From Sphingobacterium tabacisoli (GTDB lineage: Bacteria > Bacteroidota > Bacteroidia > Sphingobacteriales > Sphingobacteriaceae): 64,000 bases of DNA. Of the stretch, positions 56,518-64,000 are shown in pieces (position 1 is the first letter of the stretch; every line of letters starts with the position of its first letter). The position numbers were made by a program, and so were the translations under genes. Under the pieces are notes generated by a model. It was not told where the DNA came from. It worked only from the letters and a program-made list of their open reading frames with translations, and made no database searches. The stretch covers positions 310,001 through 374,000 of the forward strand of contig NZ_JAEQMU010000002.1 of the NCBI RefSeq assembly GCF_017908035.1, given 5' to 3'.

Positions 56518-57391
56518 AGACGCTAAAATAGTGAGTGTACAGAGCCTGGTTTCTACGGGTTATGTGGGGAATAATATGGCTATGTTTGCTGCACAATTGC
56601 ACGCATCGGATGTCTGTATGCTTCCTACTGTCCTGTTGTCCTCGGCTACCGATAACCCCGATTACAGGGGAGATGTGATCGCAGCTGAACTCTTTTCGGA
56701 GCTCGTAATAGGGGTGGATTTGGGGTTGGATAAGACCATATTCCATTATTTTATGACCGGTTATATCTCTGCTGTAGCCCTTATTGATACTACTGCTGCA
56801 TGGATTTCTTCCTGCAAGGATAACGGGTGTATAGCCTATTATATCTATGATCCGGTCTTTGGTGATTTCCGCACCTCAGGACTGTACCTGTCCGAAGATG
56901 CGGTTGCTCACTCCCTAAAAATGCTGCTTCCTCTATGCGATATTATGACCCCAAACCACTTCGAGATGGAGTATATATTAAGGGGTAAATTTGAAACTCA
57001 AGAAGAATTAAGTGAATTATTGACGCATTTTCCGCTGCTAAAAGACAAGAAAATCATCATTACAGGAGCCCATTTACGGGATACACCGGAGGGATATTTG
57101 GAGAATTTGTTGGTTATTGATGGGCATATTGAACGGTTTATGGCAGCCCGTATACCTATAGAAGCAGTGGGAACAGGTGATCTTTTTACCGCGTTGGTGA
57201 CCGTAGAATTGAAAAATGGACGGTCAATATCAGAGTCTATAAACTATACGACGGAGTTTATTTCAGCAGTTTTGAGTCGGGTAAATGCGCGTGATTCGAC
57301 CGAAATAAGAGCGGAAGATCTGCTGTATGCAAAGGAGAAAATGAATGTTTTACAAATTTATAAAGGAGGAAAAATAGATGAAAATTCATAA
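56507..57391 (+). CDS. pdxY: Pyridoxal/pyridoxamine kinase (294 aa)
   Basis: Ribokinase-fold kinase that makes PLP from pyridoxal. VSVQSLVSTGYVGNN is the N-terminal vitamin-binding block, YIYDPVFGDF and ITGAHLRDT follow, and EAVGTGDLFTALVTVELKNG holds the catalytic GTGD aspartate. The gene overlaps the aminotransferase stop by 11 nt and is overlapped by the next gene by 14 nt, so the three form a tight operon. With the MocR regulator this points to PLP salvage. Confidence 0.9.
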   Translation: MKDKDAKIVSVQSLVSTGYVGNNMAMFAAQLHASDVCMLPTVLLSSATDNPDYRGDVIAAELFSELVIGVDLGLDKTIFHYFMTGYISAVALIDTTAAWISSCKDNGCIAYYIYDPVFGDFRTSGLYLSEDAVAHSLKMLLPLCDIMTPNHFEMEYILRGKFETQEELSELLTHFPLLKDKKIIITGAHLRDTPEGYLENLLVIDGHIERFMAARIPIEAVGTGDLFTALVTVELKNGRSISESINYTTEFISAVLSRVNARDSTEIRAEDLLYAKEKMNVLQIYKGGKIDENS

Positions 57392-58037
57392 GGAAGGAAG
57401 CGCTTCGATAGGGATAGCGATAGGTATTTATGTGCTGTTAAATCTACTGTCATTTTATTTTTTTTATGGGATTTCACCTCTTATCAGTTGGTCGATTTTG
57501 CTGTTGATCACCGTTCCACTAGGGCTCGTTATTTACTTTTTTAGGATCCCTTTTCGGGACCACACAGATAGTGATGAATGGGTAATTGCACCTTGCGATG
57601 GTAAGGTAGTAGCGATCGAAGAGGTGGAGTGTGATGAGTATTTTGAAGGTAGGAGAGTCCAGGTTTCTATCTTTATGAGTGTGCTGAATGTGCATGTCAA
57701 CCGGTACCCCATAGGAGGGAAAGTGATCTATAGAAAATATCATCCGGGTAAATATCTCTTCGCTTGGCACCCCAAATCGTCTACCGAAAATGAACGCTAT
57801 TCGACGGTTCTGCAACATAAAAATGGGCAGCTTATTTTGGCAAAACAGATTGCAGGAGCTTTGGCAAAGCGCATCGTGAATTACAGCGAAGAAGGGATAG
57901 AAGTAAAGCAAAATGAAGAGCTGGGGTTTATCAAGTTTGGGTCTCGAATGGATGTGTTGTTACCATTGGGTACAGAGGTGTTGGTGAAGCTTGGAGATAA
58001 ACCTAAGGGAGGAGTGACACCTATCGCTAAGTGGTGA
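57378..58037 (+). CDS. psd: Phosphatidylserine decarboxylase, short form (219 aa)
   Basis: Makes phosphatidylethanolamine at the inner membrane. Two N-terminal helices (about 11-30 and 36-54) are followed by PCDGKVVAIEEV, VQVSIFMSVLNVHVNRYPI and the self-cleavage site FGSRMD (about residue 193), where the serine becomes the pyruvoyl cofactor. The length fits the short bacterial Psd class. Its overlap with the pyridoxal kinase places it in the PLP operon, although the enzyme itself is PLP-independent. Confidence 0.92.
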   Translation: MKIHKEGSASIGIAIGIYVLLNLLSFYFFYGISPLISWSILLLITVPLGLVIYFFRIPFRDHTDSDEWVIAPCDGKVVAIEEVECDEYFEGRRVQVSIFMSVLNVHVNRYPIGGKVIYRKYHPGKYLFAWHPKSSTENERYSTVLQHKNGQLILAKQIAGALAKRIVNYSEEGIEVKQNEELGFIKFGSRMDVLLPLGTEVLVKLGDKPKGGVTPIAKW

Positions 58038-58467
58038 AAACTATGTTTACTTTTTTGTTTATATAGTTTATGTTATATGTTTGATTATGATGTTTTTAAA
58101 TTTTGATTTATTGTTTTATTAACAAATTTTCAATGCATTTGGAGCGTTTTAAGCCATTTACGCTGTGTTTTTCTGTATTGACTTTGTTTTATATATAAAG
58201 TTTTACTTCTTTTGTTTTGTTTAAAGTATTATATATTAAAGATTAGTGTTTTTCAATTATGAAATTCGTAATTGTATTTCGGGCTTGTTTTGAGATGCGG
58301 TTTTACGAAAAATACTCCAGGTGAGTGCTTACTCTCTTTTTGGCTTTATGAACTGTGTTTCGAGAAGAAATGCAGTTCTTGTATGGTTAGAAATCGAGTG
58401 TAATTTTAATGCTTTTTTTTGACTTTTTCCGAAGAGATTATAGGGGGATACACAGTAGATTTTCTTT
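58038..58467. other. AT-rich intergenic stretch without a recognised gene
   Basis: About 430 nt of very AT-rich DNA between psd and a repeat remnant. Short frames occur on both strands but have no promoter, ribosome site or family features. I see nothing else in it. The full psd-dnaE2 gap runs to 58880 and also holds the repeat and small RNA 2. Confidence 0.6.
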
Positions 58468-58585
58468 CTAGGCAGTACATCATTCCGATTCGCGAAAAGG
58501 CATATGGACTGCCTAGATGCAAGCAGGTCGTTAGATGTCTCCACTATGGTCCCCGATATATCGGGACGCAGCGAGATGACGGCAA
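58468..58585. repeat. Degenerate REP-like repeat remnant
   Basis: Outer arms CTAGGCAGT (58468-58476) and ACTGCCTAG (58508-58516), then the palindrome CCCGATATATCGGG (58552-58565) and GCGAGATGACGG. The second part resembles the GAGATGACG ends of dispersed repeats common in Bacteroidota. No transposase is nearby. Confidence 0.5.
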
Positions 58586-58742
58586 AATTATCAAATAAAC
58601 AAAAACTGTTTTTTCGTCATGTACCCTTGTATGGAGTACGGATTTTTAGAAATATGGGAAATTGTCAAGCGTTGGTTTTTCAAAAATGAAGACGGAAAAG
58701 CTGAGGGTGGAAGTACAAAGTTACGTCTGATATGGGGAAAAG

Positions 58743-58809
58743 AAAAAAGGTTTTCAAACGGGGAGAATGAAAACCTTTTGTAACCAATTATAAACCTAAA
58801 TTATGATAC
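58743..58809 (-). ncRNA. Small RNA 2 of a two-member family (about 67 nt, terminator loop CTCCCCG)
   Basis: Reading the minus strand after TATCTTTG: TGGTATCATAATTTAGG, TTTATAATTGGTTAC, then the terminator AAAAGGTTTTCA / TGAAAACCTTTT (12-bp stem) with loop TTCTCCCCGTT and a T-run. Compared with small RNA 1, the 5' segment differs by one base and one gap, while the stem sequence is unrelated and only CTCCCCG in the loop is kept. Its promoter is better than that of copy 1. It lies 70 nt downstream of dnaE2 on the same strand but has its own promoter and no useful reading frame. Confidence 0.75.
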
Positions 58810-58811
58810 CA

Positions 58812-58842
58812 CAAAGATAGTGTATGTATTACACATTTGCAA
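58812..58842 (-). promoter_or_regulatory. Promoter of small RNA 2 (TTG-N20-TATCTTTG)
   Basis: On the minus strand TTG (58842-58840), a 20-nt spacer and TATCTTTG (58819-58812): both elements and spacing fit the Bacteroidota consensus. Confidence 0.7.
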
Positions 58843-58880
58843 GTCTTTTTTAATTTTTTTTAATAATATGTTTTTACGGA

Positions 58881-61800
58881 TCACTTAAAATCTCTTGATG
58901 GGAATAGCTCTCCTTGGATTCCACTTGTGCTGATTTTGTCCGTAGCTTTTTTTTCGTTGGTCGAAGTTGATTTCTGTATGGAGCCTATGTCGCGGCTTCG
59001 GGTTTTTATCGCTAAGAGATGATTCATGTTGTGACAGGATTCTACGACGACATGGATGACCTCGCCTTCGATCTGAAGTTTGCCGGTGACGAGTAGCAGT
59101 TGGGATTGTAAGATGACTTTGCGATAGGTCTCAAAAGTCTTGGCCCATACCACAAGATTTGAAAATCCGGTCTCGTCTTCGATCGTTATGAAGAGGACGC
59201 CTTTGGAGGTGCCCGGTCGCTGGCGAACCGTAATCAGTCCGCAGACTTTTATCCACATGCCATCGCGCATGCTGCTGAGTTTGGCAGAAGGGGTGACATG
59301 GAGGGCGTCTAGTTTTTTTCGGGCAAAGCTGACGGGGTGTGCCTTGAGCGAAAGTGTGGTGCTCGCATAGTCAGCCATGACATGTTCGATCGGTGACAGG
59401 GTTGGTAGTGTTACTTCAGTTTCGAAAGTACTGTTCGAGGGTTGTCCGGTAAATGCACCCGTCGGATGGTCTGCCAAAGCGGCGACCTCCCAAAGTGCCT
59501 GCCTTCGGTCTAGACCTATGGAACGAAAAGCATCGGCATCGCTGAGTTTTTCCAGCGCACTTAAAGGGACGCCAGCTTCGAATACCGAATTGACCGATTT
59601 ATAAGCCTTCTGACGGCCTTTTGTTAAAAGACGAGCATCTGCCTCATCTAAACCTTTTACTTGTCTTAGACCGAGTCTTAATGCGTGATACGGTCCCGTT
59701 AGCTCTTCCAGTGTGTTGTCCCATTCGGAATGGTTGATATCTACAGGTCTGACCTGCACCCCATGCTTACGTGCATCGATGATGATTTGTGCCGGAGAAT
59801 AGAAGCCCATGGGTTGGCTGTTGAGCAAGGAGGCGGCGAACACATCAGGGTAGTGATACTTGATGTAGGAGGAAACATATACGAGCAGCGCAAAGCTGGC
59901 GGCATGGCTTTCAGGGAAGCCATAACTTCCAAACCCTTCCAGTTGTCGGAAGACGCGTCTGGCAAATTCTTCTTCATAGCCATTGTTGACCATTCCCTCC
60001 ACGAGCATGCGTTCGTACTCGGCGACCTTGCCTTTGGATTTGAAGGTGGCCATGCTGCGACGGAGCCCGTCGGCCTGGGCAGGTGTGAAGCCTGCGGCAA
60101 CGATGGCGATTTCCATAGCCTGCTCTTGGAATAGGGGGACGCCTAAGGTTCGTTTCAGAATAGCTTCTAGTTCGGGCGAAGGATAGTCTTCTGCTTCTTC
60201 TTTATTTCTTCTTCTCAGGTAGGGATGTACCATGTCACCTTGGATCGGTCCCGGGCGTACAATGGCAACTTCGATAACCAGGTCGTAAAAGTTTTCAGGT
60301 TTCAGTCGGGGCAACATGGACATCTGCGCACGGCTTTCAATCTGGAAGACTCCCAATGTGTCGGCGTGGCTGATCATTTCATACACGTCTTTATCTCCCT
60401 GAGGTATGTTGGCTAAGGTCATCTCTCGCCCGTAATGCTGTTTGACCAGGTCAAATCCTTTACGGATGCAGGTGAGCATGCCCAAGGCGAGTACATCTAC
60501 TTTGAGGAATCCCAGGGCTTCGATGTCGTCCTTGTTCCACTCGATGTTGGTTCGGTCTTCCATCCGAGCATTCAGGATAGGGCAGAGTTCGGCCAGGTTG
60601 TTTTGGGTGATGACAAAACCGCCTGTGTGCTGCCCGAGCTGCCGGGGGAATCCGATGTAGGTTTCGGTGAGTTCGAGCACCTTTCGCAGGAATGGATCCT
60701 TTGCGCTGAATCCTTGTGAGGTCAGTTCCTGGCCGTTGAGCCATTCTTCCGTCAGTTCGTACTTGGACTTGGCCAGATGGTCTACAGCATCCACCGAGAG
60801 CCCCATGGCCTTACCGATATCCCGGATGGCCCCCTTCCAATGCACTTGGGTTACCGTGGCTACGATACCCGAGCGGTGGCGTCCGTATTTGTTGTAGACG
60901 TATTGCATGACTTCTTCCCGACGTTCGTGTTCAAAATCGACATCAATATCAGGTGGTTCGTCCCGTGCGTCCGACATAAATCGGGCAAATAAGAGATTTA
61001 TGTCCACAGGATTCACCGAAGTGATACCCAAGCAGTAACATACGGTCGAGTTGGCCGCAGAACCACGTCCTTGGCATAGGATCTCCCGTTCGCGTGCAAA
61101 GCGTACCAGATCGTATACGGTCAGGAAGTATGAGGCGTAATTCTTTCGGGCTATGAACTCGAGTTCCATCTCTATCGTTGCTTTGATCTTTTCGGGTATA
61201 TCCCCGTCGAATTGTCGGTCAGCACCTTTCCAGGTTTGGTACACCAGTTCTTCCTGTGGTGTTCTCCCTTCGGTGGTAATCTCTTGCGGATAGACGTATT
61301 TCAGTTCGTTCAATGAAAATCGGCATGCTTGTACAATTTTTAGCGTATTGTGGATGGCCTGTGGGTAGTTGCGAAACAGGCGGTGCATTTCGTCTATCGG
61401 TTTGAGGTAGCGTTCGGCATGTGCGTGTAGACGGAAGCCAGCATTGTGGATGGTGCATTTTTCCCTCACGCAGGTCAGTACGTCTTGGAGTTCACGGCGC
61501 TCAGGGGTGTGGTAGTGTACGTCATTGAGGGCGACGATGGGGATATCAAGTTCTTCCGATAGCTGGTTTAGCCGAAATAGTTTTTTGTGGTCGTCCCCAT
61601 TGTACAGAAAGGACGCGCCTAGGTAGATCATGCTATGCAGGTGCTCTTGGTACTGCTTTAGTATCAGGCTGAACTCAGGTTCAAAGTCAAAGGCCTCGTT
61701 TAGCGTTTTTGGTGGTAGGATGATGAATTGTATGCCTGCAGCATAGCGGAAGACATCTGCGCTATACAGGTGACACTCTCCTTTTTCAGCACGAAGATTA

Positions 61801-62084
61801 CCTGTTGTGAGTAGCGTCGAAAGGTTGCTGTAGGCTTTTATGTCGGTGGGGTAGGCTAGTAAACTGGGGCCGTCGAGTAGATCGAGCCTGCAGGCCGGGA
61901 TAAAATGGATATCCTTTTCCCGTGCTGCACGATGGGCACGTACGATTCCGGCAAGGGTATTGCGATCGGTTATGGCAATCGCTTTGTAACCGAGCTGTAC
62001 CGCTTGTTCGACCAGCTCTTCAGGATGTGAACCTCCCCGTAAAAAAGAAAAGTTGCTGGTAGTTTGTAGTTCTGCGTATTCCAT
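58881..62084 (-). CDS. dnaE2: Error-prone DNA polymerase III alpha subunit (1067 aa)
   Basis: Translesion C-family polymerase of the ImuA-ImuB-DnaE2 mutasome. The N-terminal PHP domain (TTSNFSFLRGGSHPEELV, AIAITDRNTLAGIVRAH) is followed by the palm with PPDIDVDFEHERREEV (catalytic aspartates near 380), the HTGGFVI and FQIESRAQMSMLPRL blocks and a C-terminal OB fold. It is shorter than replicative DnaE and lacks its tau/clamp tail. I chose the ATG at 62084 (MEYAELQTTS); it begins 5 nt after the imuB stop, whereas an upstream in-frame ATG would overlap imuB. SOS control is likely but the operon promoter is outside the window. Confidence 0.95.
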   Translation of the reverse strand: MEYAELQTTSNFSFLRGGSHPEELVEQAVQLGYKAIAITDRNTLAGIVRAHRAAREKDIHFIPACRLDLLDGPSLLAYPTDIKAYSNLSTLLTTGNLRAEKGECHLYSADVFRYAAGIQFIILPPKTLNEAFDFEPEFSLILKQYQEHLHSMIYLGASFLYNGDDHKKLFRLNQLSEELDIPIVALNDVHYHTPERRELQDVLTCVREKCTIHNAGFRLHAHAERYLKPIDEMHRLFRNYPQAIHNTLKIVQACRFSLNELKYVYPQEITTEGRTPQEELVYQTWKGADRQFDGDIPEKIKATIEMELEFIARKNYASYFLTVYDLVRFAREREILCQGRGSAANSTVCYCLGITSVNPVDINLLFARFMSDARDEPPDIDVDFEHERREEVMQYVYNKYGRHRSGIVATVTQVHWKGAIRDIGKAMGLSVDAVDHLAKSKYELTEEWLNGQELTSQGFSAKDPFLRKVLELTETYIGFPRQLGQHTGGFVITQNNLAELCPILNARMEDRTNIEWNKDDIEALGFLKVDVLALGMLTCIRKGFDLVKQHYGREMTLANIPQGDKDVYEMISHADTLGVFQIESRAQMSMLPRLKPENFYDLVIEVAIVRPGPIQGDMVHPYLRRRNKEEAEDYPSPELEAILKRTLGVPLFQEQAMEIAIVAAGFTPAQADGLRRSMATFKSKGKVAEYERMLVEGMVNNGYEEEFARRVFRQLEGFGSYGFPESHAASFALLVYVSSYIKYHYPDVFAASLLNSQPMGFYSPAQIIIDARKHGVQVRPVDINHSEWDNTLEELTGPYHALRLGLRQVKGLDEADARLLTKGRQKAYKSVNSVFEAGVPLSALEKLSDADAFRSIGLDRRQALWEVAALADHPTGAFTGQPSNSTFETEVTLPTLSPIEHVMADYASTTLSLKAHPVSFARKKLDALHVTPSAKLSSMRDGMWIKVCGLITVRQRPGTSKGVLFITIEDETGFSNLVVWAKTFETYRKVILQSQLLLVTGKLQIEGEVIHVVVESCHNMNHLLAIKTRSRDIGSIQKSTSTNEKKATDKISTSGIQGELFPSRDFK

Positions 62085-62089
62085 TGTGT

Positions 62090-63583
62090 TTATGTGAAAT
62101 AACCATGAAGAAACCATTCAGGATCCCCTTGTCCGTAATATCCGGAACGGAATAGCCAGTATCTGGCTCCTTTCTCATCTTCCACGCGGTAGTAATCCCT
62201 CGGTTGTTCGTCGCTGATCCACCATTCCTGTTCGATGCGCTCGGGCCCATCCGCTTTGACAAGCTTGTATATCTTTTTACGGTGCCTAAAGAGTGCCGGT
62301 GGGTAATCGGGAAGGGGAACCATGACCTCGATAGGTTCGGGATGTGCCAGTAGGTGTAAGGGGCGTAATGCATGGCTGGGCCAGTCCGATTGGGGCTGTG
62401 TGTCTAAGGATGAGGTGGGCTCGATTGTCCGTTCGGGCCAGTGGTGGGCGGAAGGTAGAAAGCGATGGATAGATCCAGAACCTATCTTGGCTGCAATATT
62501 GTCCAGCAATTCGGCAATTTCCGATTGCCCGCCTTTCGTTTGCCAAAGACCTTCCTGTGGAAGGATGCTGTTTTCTGTCAAGGTGGCTTCCAAAACAAAC
62601 AGCTCTATACCCAAAGCTGGTTCTATGTTGGGAACTTTGAGGTCAAACAATTTGAAAAGGTGGGTGGGGTTGGAGGAAGCTCTTCCTGTGCCTATGTGGA
62701 TTGTTTGTACATTGCCATCGATCCGATATCCCCTGAATACCGCTTGACGAAGTCCCTTCCCTTCTTTCCGCAGTCTGTCGCACAAGGTGGTTAAGAGCTG
62801 TTCTAAGGCTGTTTGAATACCTGTACAGGTCGAGATAGGTTCTAAGCAGGATAATCGCTCCTGATAGCTCGGTATGGGTTCTATAAGGCTGATGTGTTCC
62901 TGTTCTGTTCCTAATGCTTGTCCTAATCGGTAGATAAGTTCGTCTCCAAAACGCCGTCTTAATGTGCTTTTGGGGATATGCATAAACTCTTCGATATAAC
63001 GAAAGCCTAATTTATGAAGACGTTGCTGTATCTGTAGGGAGATCCGGAGTGCAGCTGGAGGCAGTCCGGATAAAGCCTGTGCCTGTTGTGTCTTAGGGAT
63101 TATACTAAGCCGGGTGGTATGCCGGGCTGCTGCCCAGGCTGCGCCTATGGTATCGGCAATTGCTGCCTGAGCCTGATAACCTCCTTGAGCGATCCTGTCG
63201 ATAATGTGATTGCCGTATTTTTCTTCTCCTCCCCAGAGGTGTGTACAGCCCGATATATCGAGTACAATGCCATCGGGAGCTTGTAGGTCTACTATGGGGG
63301 CAAAACGGATGCACCATTCCCCGAGAGCCTGTAGTGTTTGGTTGAGACTGTTGGCGTCATATATCGCAGATTCCAGCTGGGGCAATATAGCTTGGGCATC
63401 GGCCAGCACCATGCCGCAGGATATTCCTTCCTGTAGTGCAGGCCTATTGGCAGCTTGTATTTTTACACGGCCATTTTGGGCAAGGGTGAGTACAAACGGA
63501 GCTTTCCTTCGTTCGGGCTGTTCTTTCTCTGCTCGATCGGTTCCGAAGAACGGAAGCCAGATACACATGTAACGTCTAGGCAT
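62090..63583 (-). CDS. imuB: ImuB, inactive Y-family polymerase-like protein (497 aa)
   Basis: Bridge between DnaE2, the sliding clamp and ImuA. The Y-family fold is clear (IVLDISGCTHLWGGE, AAIADTIGAAWAAARH, LPPAALRISLQIQQRLHKLGF), but at motif I the sequence reads MCIWLPFFGTDR, without the metal-binding aspartate of real polymerases, so it is not expected to synthesise DNA. The C-terminal third is the ImuB extension. Its start overlaps the imuA stop by 8 nt and dnaE2 follows after 5 nt, so the three are tightly coupled. Confidence 0.93.
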   Translation of the reverse strand: MPRRYMCIWLPFFGTDRAEKEQPERRKAPFVLTLAQNGRVKIQAANRPALQEGISCGMVLADAQAILPQLESAIYDANSLNQTLQALGEWCIRFAPIVDLQAPDGIVLDISGCTHLWGGEEKYGNHIIDRIAQGGYQAQAAIADTIGAAWAAARHTTRLSIIPKTQQAQALSGLPPAALRISLQIQQRLHKLGFRYIEEFMHIPKSTLRRRFGDELIYRLGQALGTEQEHISLIEPIPSYQERLSCLEPISTCTGIQTALEQLLTTLCDRLRKEGKGLRQAVFRGYRIDGNVQTIHIGTGRASSNPTHLFKLFDLKVPNIEPALGIELFVLEATLTENSILPQEGLWQTKGGQSEIAELLDNIAAKIGSGSIHRFLPSAHHWPERTIEPTSSLDTQPQSDWPSHALRPLHLLAHPEPIEVMVPLPDYPPALFRHRKKIYKLVKADGPERIEQEWWISDEQPRDYYRVEDEKGARYWLFRSGYYGQGDPEWFLHGYFT

Positions 63584-64000
63584 ATTGTTCGTGGTTTGGT
63601 CGTGCTGTCCTTGTAATCGCCTCTTTGGATAGATGTACCAGTTGATTGTTTTGCCAACTTACCTGCCATTTTCCAGGTCGGCCGTTGCGGACTTTTTCTA
63701 GAGAGACCTCCCAGGTCGGATAGCCTACGCCAGGTAAACCGTCTGGAACACGACTGGCTATGGAGCGTATTTTCCATCGGGATACGCAGGCCAAGGTGTT
63801 TTCATGACGAGGGCGTCTTCGGTGTAAGAACCCCGTAACATTGCTTTTCTCTACGGCGAGCTGTAATCGTTGGGATTCGGAAAAGCTTACTTCTTCCATT
63901 TCTGCGACTACGGCTGCCAATGCGTTACATTTGAGGGCTTGCTCCATAACCCATAAGGCGTCTTTGTGCTGTGTGATATCTACAAAGATGACTTGATGTG
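63576..64000 (-). CDS. imuA: ImuA, RecA-like mutasome protein, N-terminal part beyond window
   Basis: The frame is open from base 64000 on the minus strand. The visible C-terminal 140 residues include HQVIFVDITQHKDALWVMEQ, CNALAAVVAEMEEVSFSESQ and RLQLAVEKSNVTGFLHRRRP, matching the RecA/SulA-like core of ImuA. ImuA interacts with ImuB and DnaE2 in damage-induced mutagenesis. It is the first visible gene of the cassette; a LexA box, if any, lies upstream of the window. An internal ATG at 63947 is not the start, since the conserved block continues before it. Confidence 0.88.
   Translation of the reverse strand, partial: HQVIFVDITQHKDALWVMEQALKCNALAAVVAEMEEVSFSESQRLQLAVEKSNVTGFLHRRRPRHENTLACVSRWKIRSIASRVPDGLPGVGYPTWEVSLEKVRNGRPGKWQVSWQNNQLVHLSKEAITRTARPNHEQYA

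Noticed and set aside
58329..58689. Two short frames (71 and 61 residues) in the psd-dnaE2 gap
   Set aside because: They cross the repeat remnant, have no promoter or family features, and one overlaps the palindromes.
62085..62117. Upstream start for dnaE2
   Set aside because: It would overlap imuB by 28 nt, and the family starts with the MEYAELQTTS block; the ATG at 62084 sits 5 nt after the imuB stop.

Overview
The window looks like the chromosome of a Bacteroidota bacterium, most likely of the Sphingobacteriaceae (Sphingobacterium or Pedobacter type). The reasons are the recurring TAnnTTTG -7 promoter elements, the few Shine-Dalgarno sequences, moderate-to-low G+C, futalosine-pathway menaquinone genes, a CzcA/CusA-type RND pump, and the imuA-imuB-dnaE2 mutagenesis cassette. 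Gene density is high. No phage, integron, transposase gene or CRISPR array is visible. The only mobile-type material is one GIY-YIG nuclease gene between two 103-nt repeats, plus degenerate repeat remnants.

Layout, 1-21.3 kb: the C-terminal part of an RND metal pump; two small unknown proteins; tyrA with an aromatic-type aminotransferase; an MsbA-like ABC exporter; a menaquinone operon (mqnE, phosphatase, mqnA); sbcDC; a di-heme cytochrome c; a secreted esterase; two TPR proteins and gyrA. 21.8-28.8 kb: serine synthesis (serC, serA), aspartokinase and diaminopimelate decarboxylase, a lipoprotein and a YggS-type PLP protein.

28.8-42.9 kb is the accessory-like part. It holds a trimethylamine-monooxygenase-like flavoenzyme, with a string of short hairpins upstream; an MFS transporter with an FNR-type box; a Crp/Fnr regulator; a sulfur module (TauE-type transporter plus persulfide dioxygenase-rhodanese); and a nitrogen module of arginase, ammonium transporter, AraC-type regulator and urease (fused gamma-beta plus alpha) without any urease accessory gene in the window. 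Arginase makes urea, urease turns it into ammonia, and Amt moves ammonium, so these genes form a plausible arginine-to-ammonia route.

42.9-64 kb: amidase, phosphoesterase, HAD phosphatase, hemL, tRNA-Cys, a C-family (cbb3-like) oxidase operon with unusual fusions, glyA, the GIY-YIG/repeat unit, a MocR regulator divergent from an aminotransferase-pyridoxal kinase-phosphatidylserine decarboxylase operon, and the dnaE2-imuB-imuA cassette on the minus strand.

The most interesting non-coding signal is a pair of related small RNA genes on the minus strand, at about 37968-38036 and 58743-58809. Each has its own TAnnTTTG promoter, a nearly identical 5' segment, and an intrinsic terminator whose loop carries CTCCCCG. 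They lie 20 kb apart and no annotated protein explains them.
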